Positions 27,576 through 35,845 of a stretch of 64,000 nucleotides of DNA are shown here, piece by piece. This DNA is from Alsobacter sp046349155 (GTDB taxonomy: Bacteria; Pseudomonadota; Alphaproteobacteria; Rhizobiales; Beijerinckiaceae). The position numbers and the translations under genes are program-made. The notes beneath the pieces are model-generated. The model was given only the letters and a program-made list of their open reading frames with translations. It was not told the origin of the DNA and made no database searches. Location: the NCBI GenBank assembly GCA_046349155.1, contig JAXMCW010000001.1, forward strand, positions 186,001 to 250,000, written 5' to 3'. The stretch's first letter is position 1. Each line of letters opens with the position of its first letter.

Positions 27576-28712
27576 TCAGTCCGGCATGAAGTCCCAGAGG
27601 ATCGTGTCCGGCGCGCTGGTGTTGTGACGCGACGGGGCCACCCGGCCGAGCCTGACCTCCGTCGCGAAGGCCCGGCGGAAATCCATCACGGGCTTCGTGC
27701 GCCAGCCCTTCGCCTTCTGCTCCTTCCAGAACACGTGCGAGGCGTCGGCATTGACCTCGGTGACGAACATGGAGCGCAGCGCCGCGAAGGGCCGGCCCTT
27801 CACCGGCTGCTCCATCACCACCTCGATCGAGGCGGCCTTCTCGCTCAGGTCCGTGACGCGGACGGTGGCGACGTCGCCTTCCGGGAAGGTGAGCTCGAAG
27901 CTCTTCACCGCCGGCACGAACTTGATCGACTTCAGCTCGACGACGGGACGCTCCTTGTCCTCCACCGCGCCCACGAGGAAGGAGGTGCCGTAGGCCACCT
28001 GCGGCAGCCTCTCCGGCGGCAGCGGGCGGGCCCGCCAGTAGCCGTCGAGCGGGTAGAGCACGAGGTACTCGTAGGGGTCCTTGTCGGGCCGCTTGACGAA
28101 GAGCTGCACGAGGTGGAGCTGGTGCTCCTCGCGGTCCCCGACCTTCAGCGGGACGTCCCCCTTGCGCCAGAACTCGGCGTGGCGGTAGCCGACGAGCTGC
28201 AGCGCGTCGTCCTCGAAGAGCACGATGCGGTCGACCTTGTCCTCGGGACCCGGGGGCTGGTCGGCGATGACGCAGTCCGTGAAGTCGGGCGCGGTGGAAT
28301 CGACGACGATGGCGCCGATCGCCGAGGGCGGGCGGGCGTCGATCCGGAAGTGCCTCAGGGTGCTGGACGAGAAGGTCACGTAGACGTTGTCGTCCTCCGC
28401 GCACAGCGTCGGCTTGCTGCGGCCCTGCACGGTGACGGCCATGGCGGGCGGGAGCTCCCGCTTCGCCGCAGCCGGGGGCTCGTCCCCTGGGGCCTCCGCC
28501 CGGTTGCTCCGGCGCCGCTTGCGCGGGCGCTCGTCATCGGCCTTCGCGGCGACCGTCGTGTCCCCGGCCGGCGTCTCCGCGGTGAGCGGCGGGGGCTTGA
28601 CGGGGGCGGACTCCTGGGCGCGGGAGGGAAGGGCCCAGACGGCGGCTGCCAGCACGGCGGCGGAGAGGAGGCTGCGCGCGGCCGCGCCGCGCTGCGAGAA
28701 GCGTTCGATCAC
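27576..28712 (-). CDS. Secreted protein of unknown function (378 aa)
   Basis: GTG start. The signal peptide is SLLSAAVLAAAVWALPSRAQ (cleavage near residue 32). A basic, Lys/Arg/Pro-rich linker (about 33-95) precedes a mostly beta mature domain of about 280 residues with regular aromatic/charged alternation (VDRIVLFEDDALQLVGYRHAEFW, YEYLVLYPLDGYWRARPL). I recognise no catalytic motif. It ends near a polar TILWDFMPD. It lies 33 bp downstream of the aminotransferase stop on the same strand, so it may be co-transcribed; a functional link is not evident. Confidence 0.72.
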   Translation of the reverse strand: MIERFSQRGAAARSLLSAAVLAAAVWALPSRAQESAPVKPPPLTAETPAGDTTVAAKADDERPRKRRRSNRAEAPGDEPPAAAKRELPPAMAVTVQGRSKPTLCAEDDNVYVTFSSSTLRHFRIDARPPSAIGAIVVDSTAPDFTDCVIADQPPGPEDKVDRIVLFEDDALQLVGYRHAEFWRKGDVPLKVGDREEHQLHLVQLFVKRPDKDPYEYLVLYPLDGYWRARPLPPERLPQVAYGTSFLVGAVEDKERPVVELKSIKFVPAVKSFELTFPEGDVATVRVTDLSEKAASIEVVMEQPVKGRPFAALRSMFVTEVNADASHVFWKEQKAKGWRTKPVMDFRRAFATEVRLGRVAPSRHNTSAPDTILWDFMPD

Positions 28713-28745
28713 GTCGGCAACCCGGATCCGATTCGCGGCCTGGAG

Positions 28746-29930
28746 TCAGCCGCGAGCGTTCTGATCGAGGAATTCGCCGATCCTGCCAAGGGCCTTTCGG
28801 ATGTTGTCCGTCGAATTGGCGTAGGAGAGGCGGATGTAGCCCTCCCCGTAGACGCCGAAATCGGGGCCGCCGATCGTGGCGACGCCGGCCTGCTCCAGCA
28901 GGGCGGAGGCGAGCGGCTTGGACCTCCAGCCGGTCCCGCCGACGTTGGGAAAGGCGTAGAAGGCGCCCTTGGGCGTCGCGGCGCTCACGCCGGGCAGGGC
29001 GTTGAGCCCCTCGGTGACGACCTTCCGGCGGCGGTCGAACTCGGCCACCATGGCGTGGACGGCATCCTGCGGCCCGGTGAGAGCCGCCAGCCCGGCATAC
29101 TGGGCGGGCGCGTTGACGCAGGAATAGGAATTCACGGCCAGCTTGCGCACGGCCTCGTAGAGCGGCGTCGGCCACACCGAGAATCCCATGCGCCAGCCCG
29201 TCATGGCGTAGGTCTTGGACCAGCCGTCGAGCAGGATCAGGCGGTCGCGGATCTCGGGATAGGTCATGAGCGACTGGTGGGCCAGCCCGTCATAGGTCAT
29301 CTGCCCGTAGATCTCGTCGGACATGACGGCGACGTCGGGGAAGCGGGCGAGGCCCGCGACGAGCTTGTCGATCTCCTCCTTCGGCGTCACGCCGCCCGTC
29401 GGGTTGGCGGGCGAGTTGAGGATGAGCAGGCGCGTGCGCGGGGTGATCAGGGCGAGCGTCTCCTCCGCCGAGAAGGCGAAGGCGTTCTCCTCGCGGATGG
29501 GCACGGGCACGGGCGTCGCGCCGGTGTACTCGATCATCGAGCGATAGATGGGAAAGCCCGGATCGGGATAGAGGATCTCCGCCCCGGGCTCTCCGAAGAG
29601 CACGATGGCCATGTACATGGTCACCTTGCCGCCCGGCACGATGAGGACGTTGTCGGGCGAAACCTCAGCCCCCGTCCGGCGCAGGATGTCGGCGGCCACG
29701 GCCTCGCGCAAAGGCAGGATGCCCGTGGCCGGCGTGTAGCCGTGCTGGCCGTCGCGCAGCGCCTTCACCGCGGCCTCGACGATGTGGTCGGGCGTGCGGA
29801 AATCCGGCTGGCCGATGCCGAGGTTGATGATGTCGCGGCCCTGGCGCTGCAACTCCGTGGCCCGCGCGAGCACCGCGAAGGCGTTCTCCTCGCCGATGCG
29901 CCCGAAGGCGTCGACCACGTGCAGCGTCAT
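28746..29930 (-). CDS. Class I/II pyridoxal-phosphate aminotransferase (394 aa)
   Basis: Cytoplasmic fold-type I aminotransferase of the aspartate/aromatic subgroup. Recognisable are INLGIGQPDFRTPDHI, YTPATGILPLREAVA, the NSPANPTGG loop, DEIYGQMTYDG, the PLP-lysine motif DGWSKTYAMTGWRMGF and the C-terminal YIRLSYANS, whose arginine binds the substrate carboxylate. The ATG at 29930 gives the usual family length; a longer open frame to 30395 is non-coding. Substrate uncertain; relatives act on aspartate, alanine or aromatic amino acids. Confidence 0.9.
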   Translation of the reverse strand: MTLHVVDAFGRIGEENAFAVLARATELQRQGRDIINLGIGQPDFRTPDHIVEAAVKALRDGQHGYTPATGILPLREAVAADILRRTGAEVSPDNVLIVPGGKVTMYMAIVLFGEPGAEILYPDPGFPIYRSMIEYTGATPVPVPIREENAFAFSAEETLALITPRTRLLILNSPANPTGGVTPKEEIDKLVAGLARFPDVAVMSDEIYGQMTYDGLAHQSLMTYPEIRDRLILLDGWSKTYAMTGWRMGFSVWPTPLYEAVRKLAVNSYSCVNAPAQYAGLAALTGPQDAVHAMVAEFDRRRKVVTEGLNALPGVSAATPKGAFYAFPNVGGTGWRSKPLASALLEQAGVATIGGPDFGVYGEGYIRLSYANSTDNIRKALGRIGEFLDQNARG

Positions 29931-30056
29931 GGCGTCTCTCCCGATGCGGCGCGCCCGCCGAAAGGCGCGCAAGCTCCCAGACGTTGAACAGCAACGGCGC
30001 GCCCGGCGCAACGGCCTCGTCGGCGCGGCTTCAGCTCTTCGCCTGAGAGCGGACCT

Positions 30057-30077
30057 GCGCATCCCGCATGGATGCGC
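30057..30077. promoter_or_regulatory. Perfect 8-bp inverted repeat upstream of the dehydratase operon
   Basis: GCGCATCC-CGCAT-GGATGCGC. It may be an operator or an mRNA hairpin; it has no T-run and so is not a typical terminator. Confidence 0.4.
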
Positions 30078-30120
30078 CGTTGCATTCCGCTGGCTTTTGG
30101 AGTGATGCTGCCCGCCGCCA

Positions 30121-30132
30121 TCAAATCGGTTC
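30121..30132 (-). promoter_or_regulatory. LacI-type operator, site A
   Basis: Minus strand GAACCGATTTGA, containing the LacI-family core AANCGNTT. It shares ten consecutive bases with the site at 44854. It lies 40 bp before the dehydratase start. Confidence 0.55.
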
Positions 30133-30171
30133 GATCGCTGTCGGCCGAGCAGAGACTGACGGGGGAGGCAC

Positions 30172-32124
30172 ATGGCCGGCAAGGGCAAGGACAAGGGCGT
30201 CAACGGGAAGGCCGCGAAAGTCGGCAATGGATCCTCCGCCGTGAAGGCGAAGGCTCCGGCCAAGGCCAGGGCGGCGCGGGCCAGGGGCAGCGTCACCGAT
30301 CCGCTGCCGCAGGCTGTGGTGCCGGAACCCGCGCCGGCCGCTCGTCGCGCCCTGCGCTCCAAGCTGTGGTTCGACAATCCCGACAACCCCGGCATGACCG
30401 CTCTCTATCTGGAGCGCTACCTCAATTTCGGCCTCACCCGCGAGGAGCTGCAGTCCGGCAAGCCGATCATCGGCATCGCCCAGACGGGCTCCGACCTCTC
30501 GCCCTGCAACCGCCACCACCTCGAGCTCGCCAAGCGCGTGCGGGAGGGCATCACCGCCATGGGCGGCGTCGCCTTCGAGTTCCCCGTCCACCCCATCCAG
30601 GAGACGGGCAAGCGGCCCACCGCCGCGCTCGACCGCAACCTCGCCTATCTCGGCCTCGTCGAGGTGCTCTACGGCTACCCGCTCGACGGCGTGGTGCTGA
30701 CCACCGGCTGCGACAAGACCACCCCGGCCTGCATCATGGCCGCCGCCACGGTGAACATCCCCTCGATCGTGCTCTGCGGCGGGCCGATGCTGAACGGATG
30801 GTGGAAGGGCGAGCGCACCGGCTCCGGCACGATCGTCTGGAAGAGCCGCGAGCGGCTGGCGGCGGGCGAACTCGGCTACGACGAGTTCATGGACATCGTC
30901 GCGTCGTCCGCCCCGTCCGTCGGCCATTGCAACACGATGGGCACGGCCTCGACGATGAACTCGCTCGCGGAAGCGCTGGGCATGACGCTGCCCGGCTGCG
31001 CCGCCATCCCCGCGCCCTATCGCGAGCGCGGGCAGATCGCCTATGAGACCGGCAAGCGCATCGTGGACATGGTCTGGGAGGACCTGAAGCCCTCCGACAT
31101 CATGACGCGAAAGGCCTTCGAGAACGCCATCGTCGTCAACTCGGCCATCGGCGGCTCCACCAACGCGCCGATCCACATCAACGCCATCGCCCGGCACATG
31201 GGCGTGAAGCTGACGGTGGAGGACTGGGAGAAGGTGGGCCACAAGGTCCCCCTGCTCGTGAACCTGCAGCCGGCAGGCGAGTATCTCGGAGAGGAATATC
31301 ACCGCGCCGGCGGCGTGCCGGCCGTCGTGAACGAGCTCATGAAGAAGAAGCTCATCCACACCGACGCGCTCACCGCGAACGGACGGACGATGGGCGAGAA
31401 CTGCGCCACGACGACCGTGCAGGATGGCCGCGTCATCCTCCCCGTCGACAAGCCGATGAAGAAGGACGCCGGTTTCATCGTGCTGAAGGGCAACCTCTTC
31501 GACAACGCCGTGATGAAGACCAGCGTGATCTCCGAGGAGTTCCGCAACCGCTACCTCTCGAACCCCAAGGATCCCGAGGCCTTCGAGGGCCGCGCGATCG
31601 TGTTCGACGGGCCGGAGGACTACCACCACCGCATCGACGATCCCAAGCTGAAGATCGACGAGAAGTGCGTGCTCTTCATGCGCGGCGCGGGGCCCATCGG
31701 CTATCCCGGCGCGGCCGAGGTGGTGAACATGCAGCCCCCCGCGGCGCTCATCAAGAAGGGTGTGACCGCGCTGCCCTGCATCGGCGACGGCCGCCAGTCC
31801 GGCACCTCGGGCTCGCCTTCCATCCTCAACGCCTCGCCGGAAGCGGCGGCGGGCGGCGGGCTGGCGCTGCTCAAGACGGGCGACCGCGTCCGCATCGACC
31901 TGAGGAAGGGCACTGCCAACATCCTCATTTCCGAGGACGAGCTCAACAAGCGCCGGGCCGACCTGCAGAAGCGCGGCGGCTACAAGATCCCCGAGAGCCA
32001 GACCCCCTGGCAGGAGATCCAGCGCGGCATGGTGGACCAGCTCGGCTCCGGCATGGTGCTGAAGCCGGCCGTGAAGTACCAGCGGGTCGCCCAGAGCAAG
32101 GGCGTGCCGCGCGACAACCACTGA
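30172..32124 (+). CDS. IlvD/Edd family sugar-acid dehydratase (650 aa)
   Basis: Iron-sulfur dehydratase converting an aldonic acid to a 2-keto-3-deoxy acid, or a branched dihydroxy acid to a 2-keto acid. All three cluster-cysteine motifs are visible: SPCNRHHLEL, LTTGCDKTTPACIMAA and GHCNTMGTASTMNSLAE. The variant with FEFPVHPIQETGKRP points to the pentonate/hexonate subgroup (xylonate, arabonate, gluconate, fuconate) rather than to IlvD. The first 50 residues (a run of KGK, AKAK and ARARG units) form a Lys/Ala-rich, histone-tail-like extension absent from most relatives. The gene heads an operon with a PEP-mutase-family protein, a GNAT and an SDR, which fits sugar-acid oxidation. A LacI-type site precedes it. 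Confidence 0.9.
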   Translation: MAGKGKDKGVNGKAAKVGNGSSAVKAKAPAKARAARARGSVTDPLPQAVVPEPAPAARRALRSKLWFDNPDNPGMTALYLERYLNFGLTREELQSGKPIIGIAQTGSDLSPCNRHHLELAKRVREGITAMGGVAFEFPVHPIQETGKRPTAALDRNLAYLGLVEVLYGYPLDGVVLTTGCDKTTPACIMAAATVNIPSIVLCGGPMLNGWWKGERTGSGTIVWKSRERLAAGELGYDEFMDIVASSAPSVGHCNTMGTASTMNSLAEALGMTLPGCAAIPAPYRERGQIAYETGKRIVDMVWEDLKPSDIMTRKAFENAIVVNSAIGGSTNAPIHINAIARHMGVKLTVEDWEKVGHKVPLLVNLQPAGEYLGEEYHRAGGVPAVVNELMKKKLIHTDALTANGRTMGENCATTTVQDGRVILPVDKPMKKDAGFIVLKGNLFDNAVMKTSVISEEFRNRYLSNPKDPEAFEGRAIVFDGPEDYHHRIDDPKLKIDEKCVLFMRGAGPIGYPGAAEVVNMQPPAALIKKGVTALPCIGDGRQSGTSGSPSILNASPEAAAGGGLALLKTGDRVRIDLRKGTANILISEDELNKRRADLQKRGGYKIPESQTPWQEIQRGMVDQLGSGMVLKPAVKYQRVAQSKGVPRDNH

Positions 32125-32163
32125 GCCGCTCGCCCTGAGCCGTTCGCCACCCCCGGGGACGCC

Positions 32164-33006
32164 ATGACACAGGAGCAGCGGGTCGCCCGCTTCCGCGATC
32201 TCCACGCGGCCGGCTGCTTCGTCATGCCGAACCCCTGGGACGTCGGCACCGCGCGCTGGCTGCGCGGCCAGGGCTTTCCGGCCCTGGCGACGACCAGCGC
32301 GGGCTTCGCCTTCACGCAGGGGCGGGCGGACCAGGACGTCGGCCTCGATCTCATGCTGGCGCACGTGGCGGACATCGTGGCCGCCGTGCCGGACCTGCCG
32401 GTCAACGCCGATTTCGAGAACGGCTATGCGGACGAGCCGGAGGGCGTCGCCCGCAACGTGAGGGCCTGCGTCGCGACCGGCGTGGCGGGCCTGTCGATCG
32501 AGGACGCGACCGGCCGCGCCGACGAGGCGCTCTATCCCTTCGCGCTCGCCGTCGAGCGGGTCAGGGCCGCCCGCAGGGCAGTCGACGAAAGCGGAACCGG
32601 CGTGCTGCTGACCGCCCGCGCCGAGTGCTTCCTCGTCGGTCACCCCGACGCGCTGGCGGAGAGCTGCCGCCGCATCGCCGCCTATGCCGAGGCCGGGGCG
32701 GACGTGCTCTACGCCCCCGGGCCCAGGACGCGCGACGAACTGGCCGCGATCGTGGCCGCCGCCGGCGGCAAGCCGGTCAACGTGCTCGTGCACGGTTCCT
32801 ATGGGCTGACGGTCGCGGATGTCGAGGCCCTGGGGGGACGTCGCATCTCCATCGGCGCGGCGCTCGCCCGCGCGGCATGGTCCGCCTTCATCGAGGCGGC
32901 GCGCCTCATCAAGGATGAAGGCCGCTTCGACGGCTTCGCCGAGAACGACCGCTCCGCGCCCCTGAACCCCTTCTTCCGGGCCGACCTCGCGGAGCGCTCC
33001 CAGTGA
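32164..33006 (+). CDS. Isocitrate lyase/phosphoenolpyruvate mutase family protein (280 aa)
   Basis: TIM-barrel carbon-carbon lyase of the PEP mutase/2-methylisocitrate lyase type. Seen are FVMPNPWDVGTARWL (substrate loop), LPVNADFENGYADEPEGVARNV (acidic metal-binding strand DFENG), GLSIEDATG, LLTARAECFLVG and ISIGAALARAAW. The family's KKCGH active-site loop is absent, as in many uncharacterised members; oxaloacetate or 2-keto-acid cleavage is plausible. The ATG follows a good GGGGAC site 39 bp after the dehydratase stop. Its end overlaps the GNAT start by four bases, so the two are coupled. Confidence 0.85.
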   Translation: MTQEQRVARFRDLHAAGCFVMPNPWDVGTARWLRGQGFPALATTSAGFAFTQGRADQDVGLDLMLAHVADIVAAVPDLPVNADFENGYADEPEGVARNVRACVATGVAGLSIEDATGRADEALYPFALAVERVRAARRAVDESGTGVLLTARAECFLVGHPDALAESCRRIAAYAEAGADVLYAPGPRTRDELAAIVAAAGGKPVNVLVHGSYGLTVADVEALGGRRISIGAALARAAWSAFIEAARLIKDEGRFDGFAENDRSAPLNPFFRADLAERSQ

Positions 33007-33467
33007 CGCCTGCCGACCTGTCGGGCCTGCGTCGCGCCACGACCGCCGACCTCGACGCCGTCGTCGCCCTGCAGCACGCGGCCTATGCCCGCAATCGCCC
33101 CATCCTCGGCGTCGAGCCCATTCCGCTGCAGGCGGACTATGCGAGGGTGCTGCGCGAGTGGGAGGTCTGGCTTGCGGAGGACGGCGAGGGCCTGGCCGGT
33201 ATCCTCATCATGCAGGCGCGGCCGGGAGACCTGCTGATCTGGAGCATCGCCACCGCTCCCTCCCGCCAGGGGCAGGGTTTCGGCGGCCAGCTCCTCGCGG
33301 CCGCGCAGATGCGGGCCCGACAGCTCGGCCGCGACCTGCTGCGCCTCTATACAGGCCAGAAGCTGACGGCAAACGTCGCCTGGTACAGCCGGCACGGCTT
33401 CCAGGTGGAACGCGTGGAGGCCATGCCCGACCGCACGGCCATCCACATGGTCAAGGCAATCCACTGA
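33003..33467 (+). CDS. GNAT family N-acetyltransferase (154 aa)
   Basis: GTG start that overlaps the previous stop (GTGA). The acetyl-CoA loop is in the motif IATAPSRQGQGFGGQLLAAAQ, matching the family V-x-x-x-x-Q/R-x-x-G-x-G/A pattern, followed by RLYTGQKLTANVAWYSRHGFQVERV, the usual C-terminal strand with Tyr. The substrate is unknown. It lies within the sugar-acid operon. Confidence 0.87.
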   Translation: MTPADLSGLRRATTADLDAVVALQHAAYARNRPILGVEPIPLQADYARVLREWEVWLAEDGEGLAGILIMQARPGDLLIWSIATAPSRQGQGFGGQLLAAAQMRARQLGRDLLRLYTGQKLTANVAWYSRHGFQVERVEAMPDRTAIHMVKAIH

Positions 33468-33490
33468 ACAGACACGAAGGGACGGACGAC

Positions 33491-34237
33491 ATGGCGGGGC
33501 GGCTCAAGGGCAAGGTGGCGGTGGTGACCGCGGCGGGCAACGGCATCGGCCGGGCCATCGCGGAGGCCTTCGTGGCCGAGGGCGCGACGGTCTGGGCGAC
33601 GGACGTCAACCCCGCGGCGCTCGAAGGCATCGCGCGCGCCAAGCGGCGCAAGCTCGACGTGCTCTCCGACAAGCAGGTCGCAAGCTTCGCTGAGAAGACC
33701 GGCCCGATCGACATCCTCGTCAACGCCGCGGGCTATGTGCACCACGGCACGATCATGGAGTGTGACGACAAGGCCTGGGACTTCTCCTTCGACCTCAACG
33801 TGCGCTCCATGCATCGCCTCATCAGGGCCTACCTGCCGGGCATGCTGGAGAAGGGCAAGGGCTCCATCGTCAACATCGCCTCCGGCGCCGGCTCCGTGCG
33901 CGGCATCCCCAACCGCTATGTCTACGGGACGACGAAGGCGGCGGTGATCGGCCTCACCAAGGCGGTGGCGGCGGACTACATCCGCAAGGGCGTCCGCGCC
34001 AACGCGATCTGCCCCGGCACCATCGAGTCGCCCTCGCTGGACCAGCGCATCGAGACGCTGGCGCGCGACACCAAGCAGCCCGTCGAGAAGGTCCGCCAGG
34101 CCTTCATCGACCGCCAGCCCATCGGCCGCCTCGGCAAGCCCGAGGAGATTGCGGCCATGGCCGTCTACCTCGCGGGCGACGAAGCGGCCTACACGACGGG
34201 ACAGATCTTCCTCGTGGATGGCGGCTTCGCGCTGTAG
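33491..34237 (+). CDS. Short-chain dehydrogenase/reductase (248 aa)
   Basis: NAD(P)-dependent oxidoreductase. Cofactor loop TAAGNGIGRAIAE (residues about 13-25), the NAA-type structural motif (LVNAAG), catalytic tetrad with Ser of IASGAGS, YxxxK in YVYGTTKAAV, and CPGTIESPSLDQRI. The last is characteristic of BDH2/2-keto-3-deoxy-L-fuconate dehydrogenase relatives. In the same operon as an aldonate dehydratase, an oxidation of the 2-keto-3-deoxy acid is the most economical role (inferred). ATG at 33491; upstream open frame belongs to the GNAT region. Last gene before a strong terminator. Confidence 0.9.
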   Translation: MAGRLKGKVAVVTAAGNGIGRAIAEAFVAEGATVWATDVNPAALEGIARAKRRKLDVLSDKQVASFAEKTGPIDILVNAAGYVHHGTIMECDDKAWDFSFDLNVRSMHRLIRAYLPGMLEKGKGSIVNIASGAGSVRGIPNRYVYGTTKAAVIGLTKAVAADYIRKGVRANAICPGTIESPSLDQRIETLARDTKQPVEKVRQAFIDRQPIGRLGKPEEIAAMAVYLAGDEAAYTTGQIFLVDGGFAL

Positions 34238-34314
34238 GACTTCATTTCCTCCGGGTTGATCCTGATCTCGGGGACAACCCAGTACAGAGCGACGTCTCTT
34301 GCTGCGATCTGACA

Positions 34315-34338
34315 GGGCCCCCTTTCCGGGGCCCTTTT
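34315..34338. terminator. Rho-independent terminator of the dehydratase operon
   Basis: Perfect stem GGGCCCC / GGGGCCC with a CTTTCC loop, followed by TTTT (34335-34338). It lies 78 bp after the SDR stop and next to the converging small gene, so it may serve both. Confidence 0.75.
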
Positions 34339-34649
34339 CAATGCCGAGATCGATTTTCAGCGTCAGGCTTGGTCATGAAGCCCCTGTCCATTGCTTCTGA
34401 TCCTGCCTCGTCTCCGGCTTCGTCTCCCGCAGGTCGACTGTCGGTTTCGGCCGCCAGACGGCTCGCGACCATGACGTTGGCAAGCCTCGAGACGCTGAGT
34501 TCCGGCGACTGAGCCTCCGCGCCACAGGACACGAGGAGGGTTTTTCCCGCGACCTCGACCGTCTGCTCCTGGCCCGCTTTCATCGGCACATTGCGCGAGA
34601 CCTCGAAACCGTCGGAGCGGACGATGTTGCGCCGGCTGGTCCGCGCCAT
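34338..34649 (-). CDS. Small hypothetical protein (103 aa)
   Basis: From the ATG at 34649: basic start (MARTSRRN), a central segment with VEVAGKTLLVSCGAEAQSPELSV, then an acidic Asp/Glu/Ala tail (SRPAGDEAGDEAGSEAMDRG). No membrane segment or signal. An upstream frame adds 32 unlikely residues. I recognise no family. It lies between the terminator and the DenD-like gene, and its stop abuts the terminator. Confidence 0.45.
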   Translation of the reverse strand: MARTSRRNIVRSDGFEVSRNVPMKAGQEQTVEVAGKTLLVSCGAEAQSPELSVSRLANVMVASRLAAETDSRPAGDEAGDEAGSEAMDRGFMTKPDAENRSRH

Positions 34650-34762
34650 TCTTCGCGGGTGAACGTGCAAATGGTGCGCGCCACGACCGCGCCACCGGAG
34701 TGGCTCGCGGCAGGGGCCGGGTGCTAGTCTCCAGCAACCAGACAACCAAGCGGGGGGAGCCC

Positions 34763-35743
34763 ATGCACATTCTCATCATCGGCGGGGCCGGCATGGTCGG
34801 CCGCAAGCTGGCGGAGCGGCTGGCGCGGGACGGAGCGGTCGGGGGCAGGCCCGTCGCGCGGCTGACGCTGCACGACGTGGTGGAGCCGTCCGCCCCGGCG
34901 GGTGCGGACTTCGCCTGCGTGACGGTGGCGTCCGACTTCTCGCTCCCCGGCGAGGCTGAGAAGCTCGTGGCCTCGCGCCCGGACCTGATCTTCCACCTCG
35001 CGGCCATCGTGTCGGGCGAGGCCGAGCAGGACTTCGACAAGGGCTACCGCATCAATCTCGACGGCACCTGGAAGCTCTTCGAGGCCATCCGCCAAGTGGG
35101 CGGCGGCTACAGGCCGCGTGTGGTGTTCACGTCGTCCATCGCCGTGTTCGGCGCGCCCTTCCCGGAAAAAATCGGCGACGAATTCTTCAATACGCCGCTC
35201 ACCTCCTACGGCACGCAGAAGACGGTGGGCGAACTGCTTCTCGCCGACTACACGCGCAAGGGCTTCTTCGACGGGTTCGGCATCCGCCTGCCGACGATCT
35301 GCGTGCGGCCCGGCAGGCCGAACAAGGCCGCCTCGGGCTTCTTCTCCAACATCATCCGCGAGCCGCTGGCCGGCCACGAGGCAGTGCTGCCCGTCTCGGA
35401 GGACGTGCGCCACTGGCACGCCTCGCCGCGCTCGGCCGTGGGCTTCCTGCTGCATGCCGCGACGCTCGACGGCGAGGCCGTCGGCCCGCGCCGCAACCTC
35501 ACCATGCCCGGCCTGTCCTGCACCGTCGGCGAGCAGATCGAGGCCCTGCGCCGCGTCGCCGGCGACAAGGTCGTCGCCCGCATCCGGCGCGAACCGGACC
35601 CGGCGATCATCAAGATCGTCTCCGGCTGGGCGCGCGATTTCGACCCGAAGCGGGCGCTCGCGCTGGGCTTCCGCTCCGAGACGAGCTTCGACGAGATCAT
35701 CCGCGTGCATATCGAGGACGAACTCGGCGGAACGATCGCATAG
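34763..35743 (+). CDS. denD: NAD-dependent epimerase/dehydratase family, D-erythronate dehydrogenase-like (326 aa)
   Basis: Extended-SDR enzyme. Rossmann loop IIGGAGMVGRKLAERLARDG (about 4-23), YxxxK motif in SYGTQKTVGE (catalytic Tyr/Lys), and LPTICVRPGRPNKAASGFFSNIIREPL; the last stretch and the HWHASPRSAVGFLLHAA segment are those I associate with DenD, which oxidises D-erythronate to 2-oxo-tetronate. Start at 34763 with a GGGGGGAG ribosome site. It stands apart with no kinase or isomerase of the four-carbon acid pathway next to it, so the exact substrate is uncertain. Confidence 0.78.
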   Translation: MHILIIGGAGMVGRKLAERLARDGAVGGRPVARLTLHDVVEPSAPAGADFACVTVASDFSLPGEAEKLVASRPDLIFHLAAIVSGEAEQDFDKGYRINLDGTWKLFEAIRQVGGGYRPRVVFTSSIAVFGAPFPEKIGDEFFNTPLTSYGTQKTVGELLLADYTRKGFFDGFGIRLPTICVRPGRPNKAASGFFSNIIREPLAGHEAVLPVSEDVRHWHASPRSAVGFLLHAATLDGEAVGPRRNLTMPGLSCTVGEQIEALRRVAGDKVVARIRREPDPAIIKIVSGWARDFDPKRALALGFRSETSFDEIIRVHIEDELGGTIA

Positions 35744-35845
35744 GCTCTCCGCCCTGATCCTTGCGGAGCGCGCAGCGGGGCGATCCCGACGCGGAGCGAG
35801 GGACCGGAGCCGCCTCGCCCGCCCCGTCGGCGGAGGCGCCGGCCC

